Shown piece after piece: positions 24,437 to 32,690 of a stretch of 64,000 nucleotides of DNA (positions are counted from its first letter, which is position 1; each line of letters begins with the position of its first letter). The notes under the pieces are model-generated. The model worked only from the letters and a program-made list of their open reading frames with translations. It was not told where the DNA came from and ran no database searches. Source of the DNA: Micromonospora kangleipakensis (GTDB taxonomy: Bacteria; Actinomycetota; Actinomycetes; Mycobacteriales; Micromonosporaceae). The stretch covers positions 310,001-374,000 of the forward strand of contig NZ_SHLD01000001.1 in the NCBI RefSeq assembly GCF_004217615.1, read 5' to 3'. A program made the translations under genes and the position numbers.

Positions 24437-26005
24437 TTGAAGTTCTACGTCATCGAAGACTACCGGAGCACACCATCAGCCCTGGAGTACCCTGCCGGCC
24501 TCCTTTACTGGGACAACTGGGACGACTACGGCTTCAAGACGACCTACACATTGCTAATAGCTCTAGATCGAAACCGGTTAACTGAGATCGGTGCCGTAAA
24601 GATCCTGAAGGACAGCCAGACTTCGGGTGCTACGCCAATGCCCGCTTCGCCCTTCAACGAGCTCGGCGACTCGTACTGCTCTCTTGGCCAGTCGCTGTCC
24701 TACTACCAGACTCTCAAGCAATTAGGCGACCGGTATTACCCAGCAATCCTCACTGGCTTGCGTGATATCGTGTATGAGCCTGGAATAGCCGAGCCATTCC
24801 TTGCCCACCGAGGCTTCAAGGATTCGCTGGAACGCTTCGGCAGTTCTGTTCGAGCAATTAGTGATGCTGCCCCACTCTTTCGCGCGACGACCACCAGCAC
24901 CGCCGGCGAAGCTGTATCTATCCGGTTCCAAACCTCAGTAGGCGGAAACCAGTTTCAGGTGCCTCTTGTATTCAACGAAGTGCCTGAGATACCCGGCCGA
25001 ATCAACGCCTTAATCGGGTACAACGGGAGCGGCAAGACACGACTTCTGGCAAATCTGGCCCAAGTGGCTCATGCTGGTTTGAAGACTAGGGGTGAGGCTG
25101 ATTTCGTCAGCGAGAACGGGGCCTTCGTCGAATCACATGACTTCCGGTTTAGTTCCGTAATCGCCGTCTCTTATAGCGCCTTTGATACTTTCGATGTGCC
25201 AGGCGGCCACGAAGAGGAACGTGAGCAGCTGGGGCGTCGTGGTGAAATCTTTGGCTATGTATACGCCGGCCTACGTAGCTTTGCGGAAGATGATGCTGAC
25301 AACGACGAGAGCGATGATGGTAGTCCGGAGGGCGACAAACCTGACCGTTTGAAGTCCATCCAAGAGATCACCGAGGACTTTGAGGCCGCACTCGCCGCAA
25401 CACGACATCCTTCTCGTGGAGAGCCGCTCAAAGATGTTCTCGCAAACGTCCTAAATGAGTCCTCGTTCCTTCGGCTCGGGGTTGATCTGCACTCGATACA
25501 TGATCCAAACTTCGTGCCAGACGTATTCACGCGCCTGAGCACGGGTCACAAGATCGTTCTCAACATCGCTGTTCAGCTTGTGGCTCACCTGGGCCTCCGT
25601 TCGCTTGTTCTGATTGACGAACCGGAGTCTCATCTGCATCCGCCACTCTTGGCTGCATTGCTCCGCGGTATCAACACTGCCCTCGATATCTACGACTCAT
25701 ACGGAGTGATCGCTACTCATTCGCCAGTAGTACTGCAAGAGGTTCCACGCCGGTACGTGACTATCATGCGGCGGTTCGACTCAGTCACAGTTGTTGAACG
25801 GCCGACGGAGGAGACCTTCGGCGAGAACGTCGGCTTCCTTACGAAGAACGTCTTCAATCTAAACACTTCTGCCACTGACCATCACTCAATACTGCGGGAG
25901 TTGGCGCAGAGCCACACGCTGACTGAAATAGAGGAGCTTTTCGGCAATCCCTTGAGTCTGCCCGCTAGGGCTTACATAGAAAACGTCCGCCGGTCGATCG
26001 GGTAG
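24437..26005 (+). CDS. AAA/ABC-type ATPase, PtuA-like (Septu-type defence)
   Basis: 522 residues from TTG 24437. The N-terminal 180 residues have no recognised domain. Walker A GYNGSGKT is at 194-201, an ABC-like signature RLSTGHK at 366-372, Walker B LVLIDEPE at 390-397 and the H-loop ATHSP at 426-430, so this is an SMC/OLD-like ATPase without a long coiled coil. An acidic insert lies at 284-300. Four bp downstream is an HNH nuclease. The ATPase-HNH order matches PtuA-PtuB of Septu, which degrades phage DNA or RNA. Similarity to Septu is by architecture. Codon usage and GC are lower than in the backbone. Confidence 0.75.
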   Translation: MKFYVIEDYRSTPSALEYPAGLLYWDNWDDYGFKTTYTLLIALDRNRLTEIGAVKILKDSQTSGATPMPASPFNELGDSYCSLGQSLSYYQTLKQLGDRYYPAILTGLRDIVYEPGIAEPFLAHRGFKDSLERFGSSVRAISDAAPLFRATTTSTAGEAVSIRFQTSVGGNQFQVPLVFNEVPEIPGRINALIGYNGSGKTRLLANLAQVAHAGLKTRGEADFVSENGAFVESHDFRFSSVIAVSYSAFDTFDVPGGHEEEREQLGRRGEIFGYVYAGLRSFAEDDADNDESDDGSPEGDKPDRLKSIQEITEDFEAALAATRHPSRGEPLKDVLANVLNESSFLRLGVDLHSIHDPNFVPDVFTRLSTGHKIVLNIAVQLVAHLGLRSLVLIDEPESHLHPPLLAALLRGINTALDIYDSYGVIATHSPVVLQEVPRRYVTIMRRFDSVTVVERPTEETFGENVGFLTKNVFNLNTSATDHHSILRELAQSHTLTEIEELFGNPLSLPARAYIENVRRSIG

Positions 26006-26009
26006 GTTT

Positions 26010-26861
26010 ATGCACTCTCTCGCCCCTCCCGCACGCGATGACTGGAAAGACTTCCGGACCATGTGCACGCGTCGGTCTCCTCAAGCGCGATCGATACTGG
26101 CGGCAATATCTGCGAGAGTGCTTGCCGCATACTCTGATTATGACCGCCACTACCAGAAACCCTCCAAGGACTCCGCTTTGAAGGTAACCAAGGAGGAGAG
26201 GCTAGCACTAAAAGGCAACTACGACCTTCTCGACTCTGGCCGCCCTTTTCACCCACTGCGCGCCCAGTTGCTGGCGGCAGCCCCGAACAAGAAGTGCCCG
26301 ATGTGCGGCCACCGTGATGTGGCCACGTTAGATCACTATCTTCCCAAGGCGGTGTACCCGGAGTTCAGTGCACTGTCACGAAACCTGGTCCCGGTATGCC
26401 CATACTGCAATCACGAGAAGGCCGACAAACTCGGCGACGAGTTGGGCAGAAGGTTTATTCATGCATACTATGATCTGCTGCCTGACATCGAACTCCTCGT
26501 TGCTGACGTCGTGATTGACTCGTCGGTGTTCGTCAAGTATCGGATCGACCGGCCGAATGGCTTGGTAGATCCCGTGGTTGACAACTTGGAATACCACTTT
26601 ACGGCCCTGAAACTTAACGAATGCTTTGAGAGCGAGGCTTTCGATGAGCTTACCGGCCGAGCTGGTGCCTTCCACTACCAATACGAGTACAACGGCGGCG
26701 AGCAGGGCCTGGCGACAATGTTACGCGTCGAAGCAGTCAGTGAACGAAGCAAGGCCGGGGTAAACAGCTGGAAGGTTGCGCTTTACAACGCACTCTCGCG
26801 CAGCCGTGACTTCTGTAATAGCGGCTTCCGGCTTCTGTCCAGAGGGGACTGGGACTTCTGA
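26010..26861 (+). CDS. HNH endonuclease, PtuB-like partner of the ATPase
   Basis: 283 residues. The HNH site is KKCPMCGHRDVATLDHYLPKA followed by NLVPVCPYCNHEKAD: zinc Cys 96/99 and 130/133, catalytic His109 after Asp108, and Asn134-His135 in the last helix. N-terminal residues 1-90 are helical and residues 145-283 form an uncharacterised C-terminal region ending in a basic segment. It starts 4 bp after the ATPase stop, so the two proteins are very probably made together. In Septu the HNH subunit is the effector. All active-site residues appear intact. Confidence 0.8.
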   Translation: MHSLAPPARDDWKDFRTMCTRRSPQARSILAAISARVLAAYSDYDRHYQKPSKDSALKVTKEERLALKGNYDLLDSGRPFHPLRAQLLAAAPNKKCPMCGHRDVATLDHYLPKAVYPEFSALSRNLVPVCPYCNHEKADKLGDELGRRFIHAYYDLLPDIELLVADVVIDSSVFVKYRIDRPNGLVDPVVDNLEYHFTALKLNECFESEAFDELTGRAGAFHYQYEYNGGEQGLATMLRVEAVSERSKAGVNSWKVALYNALSRSRDFCNSGFRLLSRGDWDF

Positions 26862-26947
26862 CCATGTCGCGGCCGCAGGTCTTGCTAGCGCCTTGCCGGG
26901 GTCAACGAGAACTTGACGTTGCTGTGGGTCCGAGCGAGGCCACAAGG

Positions 26948-27130
26948 CCGTGGTGGGGATGCGGCGCGTGTACCCCGGGCAGGCCCCTGGCCTGCCGGCA
27001 ATAGCCGCCCGAGGGGTCGCAGAGGCTCCGGGGTCAAGGGCGGCCCGGCAGGGCCGTCGCGTAGCGATGCGAAGCGCCCTTGACGCTGGAGGGGCGGCCC
27101 CGCATCCTCCGCGCCGCATCCCCACCACGG
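26948..27130. repeat. nested inverted repeats, strongly structured GC-rich segment
   Basis: Perfect 21-bp arms (26948-26968 and 27110-27130) enclose 141 bp. Inside are GGCAGGCC/GGCCTGCC and GTCAAGGGCG/CGCCCTTGAC hairpins. The block lies in 900 bp without a recognised gene, between the HNH nuclease and the hydrolase. It could be a structured RNA, a miniature inverted-repeat element or a recombination site. Confidence 0.6.
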
Positions 27131-27408
27131 CCGGCGGTGACTCGCGCTACGGCGCGGCGGTGCATGGCGGCCGCGCCCCGGCCGGCTGCCCGCCCACCGA
27201 CGCCACTCAACAGCCTGTCGGTCTGCGGCGGCCCACCCGGGCTTCCCCGCTTCCGCGCCAGCCGCGGGCCGTCCTGCCGTGGCCGGAGCGGAGCGCCAGC
27301 GGAGTGCAGGCCGCGCGCCCAGGCGGCGGCGCGTGCGGCCCGTTGCGGGCCGCCTTGAAGACGTACAGAAACTTTGAACCAACCGCCGGCAGCCGGCGGC
27401 AGCCAGCG

Positions 27409-27555
27409 TGTCCGGTCTCGGGACCTGCGTGACACATCGGTATCAGGACCTGCGTGACACTCCGCCGAGTGCTGGTGGAGATGAGCGTGACCGAACAGCG
27501 GTATCGGGCCGTGTTGGAGGTTCAGGCCGGGCTTGCGGTCACGGAGGTGGCCAGT
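27409..27555 (+). mobile_element. left end of an IS481 element with transposase start
   Basis: A 26-bp end (27409-27434) identical to 7032-7057, with the inner ACCTGCGTGACA repeat, precedes an ATG at 27481. That frame gives MSVTEQRYRAVLEVQAGL then VTEVAS, the beginning of an IS481 transposase helix-turn-helix, and then leaves the family pattern at about 27552. The rest of the element is absent. It shows which family the 7032 ends belong to. Confidence 0.65.
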
Positions 27556-27769
27556 GCGCAATGTTGCACCGATTGTCAGGCTGAACGGCCGCCGTGCAGC
27601 AACTTCGGCAGGCCGGCGAGGAACCTGCACCACCGGCGTCAGGAGTTCCGCTCACTCCATGGCGTGTCCGGGTCTCTGCCGTCGCGGACCCGCCGGGCCG
27701 ACAGGAAACCGCCGGTGACGACGGGCTCATCCTTCGCCCGCGGGTGCCGACAGCCGCGGTTTAGCGTGA
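27556..27769. other. no gene recognised
   Basis: 214 bp between the IS481 remnant and the end of the hydrolase gene. No credible coding frame or RNA element is seen. Confidence 0.3.
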
Positions 27770-29191
27770 TCATCCGTTTGGCCGAACAATGATTGGATCT
27801 CTTCGAGGCCGGCTGTCTACGAGAACGTGTCCATTCCATTCTCGGGGCCGGCCACCATTCCGGGGGACGAAGTATCGTCCCGACCCGCCATGGGGAAGAC
27901 TTACCGGCCTAAAGGCGGGGTTGCTAGCGCCGGGGTTGCTAGGCGTGGGGGCGAGCCGTGCGGGACCGACATAGTTGGCGAAGCCGGTCAGCCACTCGAT
28001 GGACAGGTCGTGAAGTTTGTGGCGATATGGCTCTTGCCACATGATAAGGTGCGAGCCACATTCGATGTCGTACATCATTGCTTTGCCTCGTCCGGCAATG
28101 GCTTCGTAGAGGCTGTCGACCGAAAATGCCCCTCGGCCGTCAGTGAGATCCTTCTTCGCACGAATGGTCCCGTCCCGCAGCCCGGCGATGATGAGTACGG
28201 GGATGCCGACATCGGTGACGAGGGCACCACCCACCGGTTCTTTTCCGAGACGCGGATCTGCGCTCACGAGGGACTGGTTCCAGCCCCACCAGTACCGAGT
28301 CGGCCACCGGTAAATTTGGTGCCCTGGGACCAAGCCAGAGCCGGGCTCGTCCTGCATCATTGCGTTCCATATATCGTCAATGACGGCTTCGTTGCGCGGC
28401 GGCTCCGGGCAGGAAGCGTTCGGTCCCAGCGTCGGCCAAAAAGCGCCCTTTGGTTGGTTGGTCAGGACTCCCATCGGGGCGCCGTAGAACTTCTCCGTAC
28501 AGGTGGGATCCGGCGCAACTACTGGGTCTGCTGGCGGGCCTGGCCTGTCTGAGGGGCCGTCGGGCGGGAAGATCGGTGCGAGCAGCAGAAGACCCCACAC
28601 CTTCTCCGGATGCTGCATGGCGTATGGGCCAACGACATTGGCTCCAGCCGAGTAGCCGATCAGAACGACCCGCCCGGTGAACCGAGAGGCCCAGGACGGG
28701 TCGTCCCGGAGGGTCTCGCTTCGGACGTGGTCGACAACGGCGTCGAGTTCCTGCCACTCGGAATCCGAGCTGCCGCAATTCCCAGTCCAGCTCGGCGGCT
28801 CGCATAACACCTGCCCGAACGCACTTTGCTGGTCAACCTTTAGGATGTTGCATGGGTCGGACATCGGGCCTGGCCGGCTGGACGCGCCGTGGCCCTGCAC
28901 TTCCATGATCCAAACATCGGCCTGGCACCTGTCGGCGATCTCCCGCGCCCAGCTGTAATGTCCTCCTGCAGCATTGCTCTGCAGGTCGAACGACACGCGC
29001 GCCGGAACCGTCCTGCCAGCCACCATGACAATCTGCAAGCCCGGGGTTACGCCTGGAGGAAGCTGAGGCCTAATCCGCCGTATCGCGATTTTGGGCACCG
29101 AGAGCAGCGGGTACGCGCGCCCCCCGGCGAGGTTGCCTCGATTCGTCGAATTGGGAACCTGTACGAAGCCGTCAGTGTGGGTCGCCACCAT
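27770..29191 (-). CDS. alpha/beta hydrolase
   Basis: 473 residues from ATG 29191, which follows GGGGGA. The nucleophile elbow VLIGYSAGANVVGPYA gives Ser near residue 181 (G-x-S-x-G). VWGLLLLAPIF and a later IPVLIIAGLRDGTIR place the acid, and IECGSHLIMWQEPYR supplies a catalytic-type His. WIMEVQGHGASSRPG is the oxyanion-strand region. There is no signal peptide, and several Cys (ILKVD flank, PDPTCTEKF) are of unknown role. Substrate is unknown. It lies at the boundary of cargo and backbone and has no operon partner. Confidence 0.8.
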   Translation of the reverse strand: MVATHTDGFVQVPNSTNRGNLAGGRAYPLLSVPKIAIRRIRPQLPPGVTPGLQIVMVAGRTVPARVSFDLQSNAAGGHYSWAREIADRCQADVWIMEVQGHGASSRPGPMSDPCNILKVDQQSAFGQVLCEPPSWTGNCGSSDSEWQELDAVVDHVRSETLRDDPSWASRFTGRVVLIGYSAGANVVGPYAMQHPEKVWGLLLLAPIFPPDGPSDRPGPPADPVVAPDPTCTEKFYGAPMGVLTNQPKGAFWPTLGPNASCPEPPRNEAVIDDIWNAMMQDEPGSGLVPGHQIYRWPTRYWWGWNQSLVSADPRLGKEPVGGALVTDVGIPVLIIAGLRDGTIRAKKDLTDGRGAFSVDSLYEAIAGRGKAMMYDIECGSHLIMWQEPYRHKLHDLSIEWLTGFANYVGPARLAPTPSNPGASNPAFRPVSLPHGGSGRYFVPRNGGRPREWNGHVLVDSRPRRDPIIVRPNG

Positions 29192-29495
29192 GTCGGGTCC
29201 CCCTTGATCCCGGCGATGTCTCACGAACGCAGCCGACTACCCCCTAACGTCGGTCGTATGCGCCTTGGAGGAGCTAAGGCGCCGCAACCCGCGGCGGGCA
29301 CCTCCGGCCTACAACAGACCCGCCGGTCCAGGTTGCAGCCCAGTCCCGTATCCGCGACGGTGCCGGCATCGTGTCACTCGCCTGGCCGGATCCGTCCACG
29401 TGACCGGCATGCCGCGCCGGACCGCCTTCGGCAGCGTCGAGTACGGGGGTGGCCAGGGCGGAACTGCTGTGCCGCGAGTGTCGCTGACGGTCAGG

Positions 29496-29955
29496 TCAGT
29501 GCGCCTCCGTGCGCCTGGTCGGGATGGAGCCGGCTCCGTCGTGCGGCGCGCCGTAGGTCTCATCGAACCAGTTGATGAAGGCGAGGGTGTCGCCCCACTT
29601 GGCGGAGATCCTTGTGTGGATGGCGCGCTGGTCGTGGCCGGGTAGGAAGATCCGGCTGCCGGCGACCCCTCGCCACAGCCGCAGGCACAGGTGCGCTGGT
29701 GGTCGGCCGGGTGGTCGGGGTAGGTCATCGGGTTGCGGTAGTGGCCCAGGCCGGGCTGGTCGATGAGCGCGTCGTGCACCGGGTGGCCCGGGGCGAGGAC
29801 GCGGCCGACGATGGCGCGCTGGCCGCCGCCGAAGTCCTCGATGCGGTCGATCTCCACCACGGCGATGCGGCCGGTGATGAGGGAGGAGAAGACGGTGTAC
29901 CGCTAGCGGGCGGCCTGCGGGCCGACGTAGCCAAGCTCCACATAGCGGCGGTATG
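29496..29955 (-). pseudogene. AICE backbone hypothetical gene with stop and frameshift
   Basis: One protein can be followed through RYVELGYVGPQAAR, an in-frame TAG at 29903-29905, RYTVFSSLITGRIAVVEIDRI, and VLAPGHPVHDALIDQPG to RTCACGCGE. A frame change near 29660 then leads to VAGSRIFLPGHDQRAIHTRI and KWGDTLAFINWFDETYGAP to a stop at 29496. The CACGCG...FLPGHDQRAI pattern is a small zinc-type protein family common in actinomycete mobile elements. Both lesions would have to be errors for the gene to be intact. Confidence 0.55.
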
Positions 29956-30007
29956 GCTTCCCGTCCGTCCCGTCACGAGGACCAGACAAACCAGCAATCG
30001 ACCGGAA

Positions 30008-30023
30008 TCGAACGCGTGTTCGA
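30008..30023. promoter_or_regulatory. SOS box (LexA operator)
   Basis: TCGAAC-GCGT-GTTCGA is an exact match to the actinobacterial consensus. It lies 15 bp upstream of the GTG start of a small AICE gene at 30038. It implies DNA-damage control of that gene. Confidence 0.75.
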
Positions 30024-30037
30024 GTAGGCTCCTGCGG

Positions 30038-30295
30038 GTGGAGGTACGTGGTCGCTGGTGGAACGGGAGCTGGGGCCGCATGGCCCGGCGGGACATCTGG
30101 CTGCTCTCGGACGGCCGGCTCTGGAAGGTGCGTGGCCGCCATGGTGGTGACGGCGGGCTGCAGGTCTCCTACGACTTCACCGACGAAGGATCCGCTCGGA
30201 AGATGGTCGACCGGATGATGAAGACATCGGCTGGCACCTGGCGTGATCTCACGGAGGCTGTCCAACAGGAGGCCAACCGCCGGCGGGCTCACTAG
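30038..30295 (+). CDS. small AICE protein under SOS-box control
   Basis: 85 residues from GTG 30038. The sequence VEVRGRWWNGSWGRMARRDIWL then LWKVRGRHGGDGG and SARKMVDRMMKTSAGTWRDL has a basic, tryptophan-rich start and is a recurrent small hypothetical of actinomycete elements. No catalytic motif is seen. A perfect LexA box sits where it would overlap the promoter or leader, suggesting expression on DNA damage, the condition under which some integrative elements mobilise. Function unknown. Confidence 0.7.
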   Translation: MEVRGRWWNGSWGRMARRDIWLLSDGRLWKVRGRHGGDGGLQVSYDFTDEGSARKMVDRMMKTSAGTWRDLTEAVQQEANRRRAH

Positions 30296-30321
30296 CTATT
30301 CCGGCCGCCGGCCGGCAGCGC

Positions 30322-30888
30322 TCAACGGCACGCGTCTGCCCGGACGTGCACACCGCACCACGGCGGCAGCTCGGCCGCCCACACCCGCCAGCCGCCGGCG
30401 TCTCGGCGGGTCTCGAACCGCCACGGGTGGGCTTCGCCGCTGAGGTTGGCCTGTTCGTTCCACCAGATTGCGTGGACCTGGACGGTCACCGTCGCGCGGT
30501 CGTCGTCCTGGTCCTCGACCTCGATCGGTCCGACCGTCTCCAGCTTCGACGGCAGGTTGCCGCGTTCCATCTCGCCGCGGTACTGACGCCACTGCCGTAG
30601 CAGCTCGTCATGACGCCCGGCGACCAGCACCCGCGACAGGCCGATTTCCTCTCCGCTGCGCATCTGGAGCACGTACACGTTCACCGCCGCGTCCGGCGTC
30701 GCCTCCCCGCGCTCTGCCTCGGCCTGCCGAAGAACAGCCCACGACACCGGCACCGCCACGATCCCGGTACACAGCACGGCTACGAGCGAGAGAACCACCC
30801 ACGGCCAATGACGCGGCGAACGGACCAATGCCGACTTGCTAGCCGCCGCTCGACGACCTGGCAGAGCTGGTCCCTCCCCTGGTCCCAT
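30322..30888 (-). CDS. single-pass membrane protein of the AICE
   Basis: 188 residues from ATG 30888. A short basic N terminus (RRAAASKSALVRSPRHW) is followed by one transmembrane helix (PWVVLSLVAVLCTGIVAVPVSWAVL) and an outside domain with a regular beta pattern (AVNVYVLQMRSGEEIGLSRVLV to FETRRDAGGWRVWAAELPPW). The fold resembles small NTF2/VirB8-like extracytoplasmic domains often found in mobile elements. That comparison is an inference. It converges on the 30038 gene. Confidence 0.7.
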   Translation of the reverse strand: MGPGEGPALPGRRAAASKSALVRSPRHWPWVVLSLVAVLCTGIVAVPVSWAVLRQAEAERGEATPDAAVNVYVLQMRSGEEIGLSRVLVAGRHDELLRQWRQYRGEMERGNLPSKLETVGPIEVEDQDDDRATVTVQVHAIWWNEQANLSGEAHPWRFETRRDAGGWRVWAAELPPWCGVHVRADACR

Positions 30889-30978
30889 ACACGGCCAACA
30901 TATGCCTCTACGGGCTTCGTAGCTATCGCCGTCAGCCGGCGTCGACTCCCATGCGGCCCTTGATGCCAGAATGAAGCC

Positions 30979-31239
30979 GTGGGAGCTGGCCCGGACACAA
31001 CTGCGGAGTGGTGGACAACATCCGACGTCGCCGCGTACCTCGGCGTCAAGGTCGCGACCGTGACGAACTACCGGAAGCGGGGTCAGATGCCGGAGCCGGA
31101 TGCGACGGTCGGGCGCACTCACATGTGGCGCCCGAGCCGGGTCGTGTCGTGGCATGAGAGCCGTCCCCGCCCTGGCGTCGGCGGTCGCCCAAGCCAAACA
31201 ACCGAAGGCGGGAGCGACGACGGGGTCAGCTCGCGCTGA
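30979..31239 (+). CDS. MerR-like/excisionase-type helix-turn-helix protein
   Basis: 86 residues from GTG 30979. WWTTSDVAAYLGVKVATVTNYRKRGQMPEP then MWRPSRVVSWHESRP is a MerR/Xis-type winged helix-turn-helix: the first helix pair selects DNA and the R-P-x-V wing follows. The tail is short and polar. It overlaps the 3' end of the XRE regulator on the other strand by 14 bp. It may act as a recombination directionality factor or regulator beside the true excisionase at 39921. Confidence 0.75.
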   Translation: MGAGPDTTAEWWTTSDVAAYLGVKVATVTNYRKRGQMPEPDATVGRTHMWRPSRVVSWHESRPRPGVGGRPSQTTEGGSDDGVSSR

Positions 31240-32470
31240 GGGCTCGAACCTCGTCGAGGTACGAGACGGCCTCCGGTTCCCTCGGGTACCGCTCCCGCAG
31301 CAGGGTCGCCAACTCCTTCGAACACATCAGAAGTGACGGCAGCGACTTGCGGTCTCCTTCTAGTGCCCGCCGGCCGTAGGAAACTGCGCGCTCAAGGTCT
31401 CCCGCCCTGGCCGCCACCACGCCGAGGGTGATCCGGGCTTCGGCGTTGCGCATCGGCTTCCGCTCGGTCCCGTCCGGCGCTGTCGAGGAGCGGATGACCT
31501 CGCGGGCGTACATCTCCGCGAGGCGGTCCTCTCCTGCAAGGCGGTAGCAGTCCATGGCGTAGAAGTCGAACTTGGCTGGGTCGACCACGAAGTGGTGGTC
31601 GGTGTCCTCGGGATACGGCAAAGATTCAAGCAGTGTTCGGCCCTTGTCCAGCGCCGTTTCTACCTGTCGCCTGTCGCCAAGCCGCGCCCATGCCTTGGCG
31701 CGCTGTGCTGTCAGTTGCACGGCCGCCCCGTCATTGGCCGCGACTGCCTCGCCAGCCTCGGCGGCCGCGATAACGCCTCGATAGTCGCCCTGCGTCAGTG
31801 CGTACCAGGCCCGCATCTCGTAGGCCCAGCCCGAGATGGCGGCGTTACCCGCTTCTTCGCCAAGCGTCAATGCAGCCTTGCGGGTGCCTTCGGCGATGCG
31901 CTTGAGCCCCATGTCGTACTCGACGCAGCCGACGAGCAACGCGACCCAGCCTGCGAGGGTTAGCACCTCCTGGTGCTGGACGAGCGTTAGCCGGCGATCC
32001 ATCAGGGCGGTGATCCGACGCAGCCACGCTCGGCCCTCTACCCGTAGCTGTTCTGACGTCATGTAGGGGTACTCGCAGCACAGGCGGTCAGCAGTTATCC
32101 GTAGCGCTTCAAGCGTGGCGCTTGAGACGTCGGAGCTGCGCAGACGGGCGAGGATCTCAACCGTCTCCATGCCAGTGCCCGCGATCAGTTCCGCATCAGC
32201 TTCCCTGGGTGTCGCGGGTGGGAAGAATGCTGCGGTAACTGTGCCGAACGTCTTCGCGATGAGCGCCTTGTAAAAGCCGTCGGGCTCGGAGCTGCCTGCC
32301 TCCCACCTCTTCCAGTTCCGGAGCAGGGTGCTATCGGCGGGAAGCTGCTCGGTGGCATGTGCCCGCATCGCGCGCACGGCCTCTCCCTGAGACCACCCCC
32401 GGGCTGTGCGCTCGGCCCTCAGCCTGGTTGCCCAGACCGGTCGGTCAAGGTCGGCAGCGATGTCAGCCAT
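31226..32470 (-). CDS. XRE family regulator with TPR-like C-terminal region
   Basis: 414 residues. The N-terminal helix-turn-helix (WATRLRAERTARGWSQGEAVRAM to LLRNWKRWEAGSSEPD) is followed by about 300 residues of helical repeats (YEMRAWYALTQGDYRGVIAAAEAGEA; ARAGDLERAVSYGRRALEG) resembling TPR sensor domains. Such regulators are typical controllers of actinomycete integrative elements and some respond to peptides or to host state. It is divergent from the SCO3933-like gene, with two palindromes in the shared 220-bp region. Confidence 0.8.
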   Translation of the reverse strand: MADIAADLDRPVWATRLRAERTARGWSQGEAVRAMRAHATEQLPADSTLLRNWKRWEAGSSEPDGFYKALIAKTFGTVTAAFFPPATPREADAELIAGTGMETVEILARLRSSDVSSATLEALRITADRLCCEYPYMTSEQLRVEGRAWLRRITALMDRRLTLVQHQEVLTLAGWVALLVGCVEYDMGLKRIAEGTRKAALTLGEEAGNAAISGWAYEMRAWYALTQGDYRGVIAAAEAGEAVAANDGAAVQLTAQRAKAWARLGDRRQVETALDKGRTLLESLPYPEDTDHHFVVDPAKFDFYAMDCYRLAGEDRLAEMYAREVIRSSTAPDGTERKPMRNAEARITLGVVAARAGDLERAVSYGRRALEGDRKSLPSLLMCSKELATLLRERYPREPEAVSYLDEVRALSAS

Positions 32471-32519
32471 GCAGCCAGTATCACCCCGGCCGAGGGGACA
32501 TGGCGAGGGGACTTAGACC

Positions 32520-32535
32520 TGTCACCGCAGTGACA
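32520..32535. promoter_or_regulatory. palindrome TGTCAC-N4-GTGACA
   Basis: Perfect 6-bp arms, 50 bp upstream of the XRE start in the divergent intergenic region. GTGTCAGTG (32572-32580) nearby is a related half-site. Candidate operator for the XRE regulator. Confidence 0.45.
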
Positions 32536-32614
32536 CCTGTCGCTATAGGACAGTCAAGGCGATCGTTGTGGGTGTCAGTGAAACACCGGAGGAATTCCGG
32601 CGAAGGCCTGGCGT

Positions 32615-32635
32615 AGTACCAACTGAGTTGGTACT
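32615..32635. promoter_or_regulatory. palindrome AGTACCAAC-TGA-GTTGGTACT
   Basis: Perfect 9-bp arms, 56 bp upstream of the GTG of the SCO3933-like gene. The AGTACCAAC...GTTGGTACT form resembles operators of GntR-type regulators of actinomycete plasmids, but no GntR gene is in the element. It lies where it could control the transfer/replication operon. Confidence 0.55.
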
Positions 32636-32690
32636 TTGACCGCAAGGCAGTCATCCAACAAGGGATGCGCCTAGACACAGGAGGTCTGTT

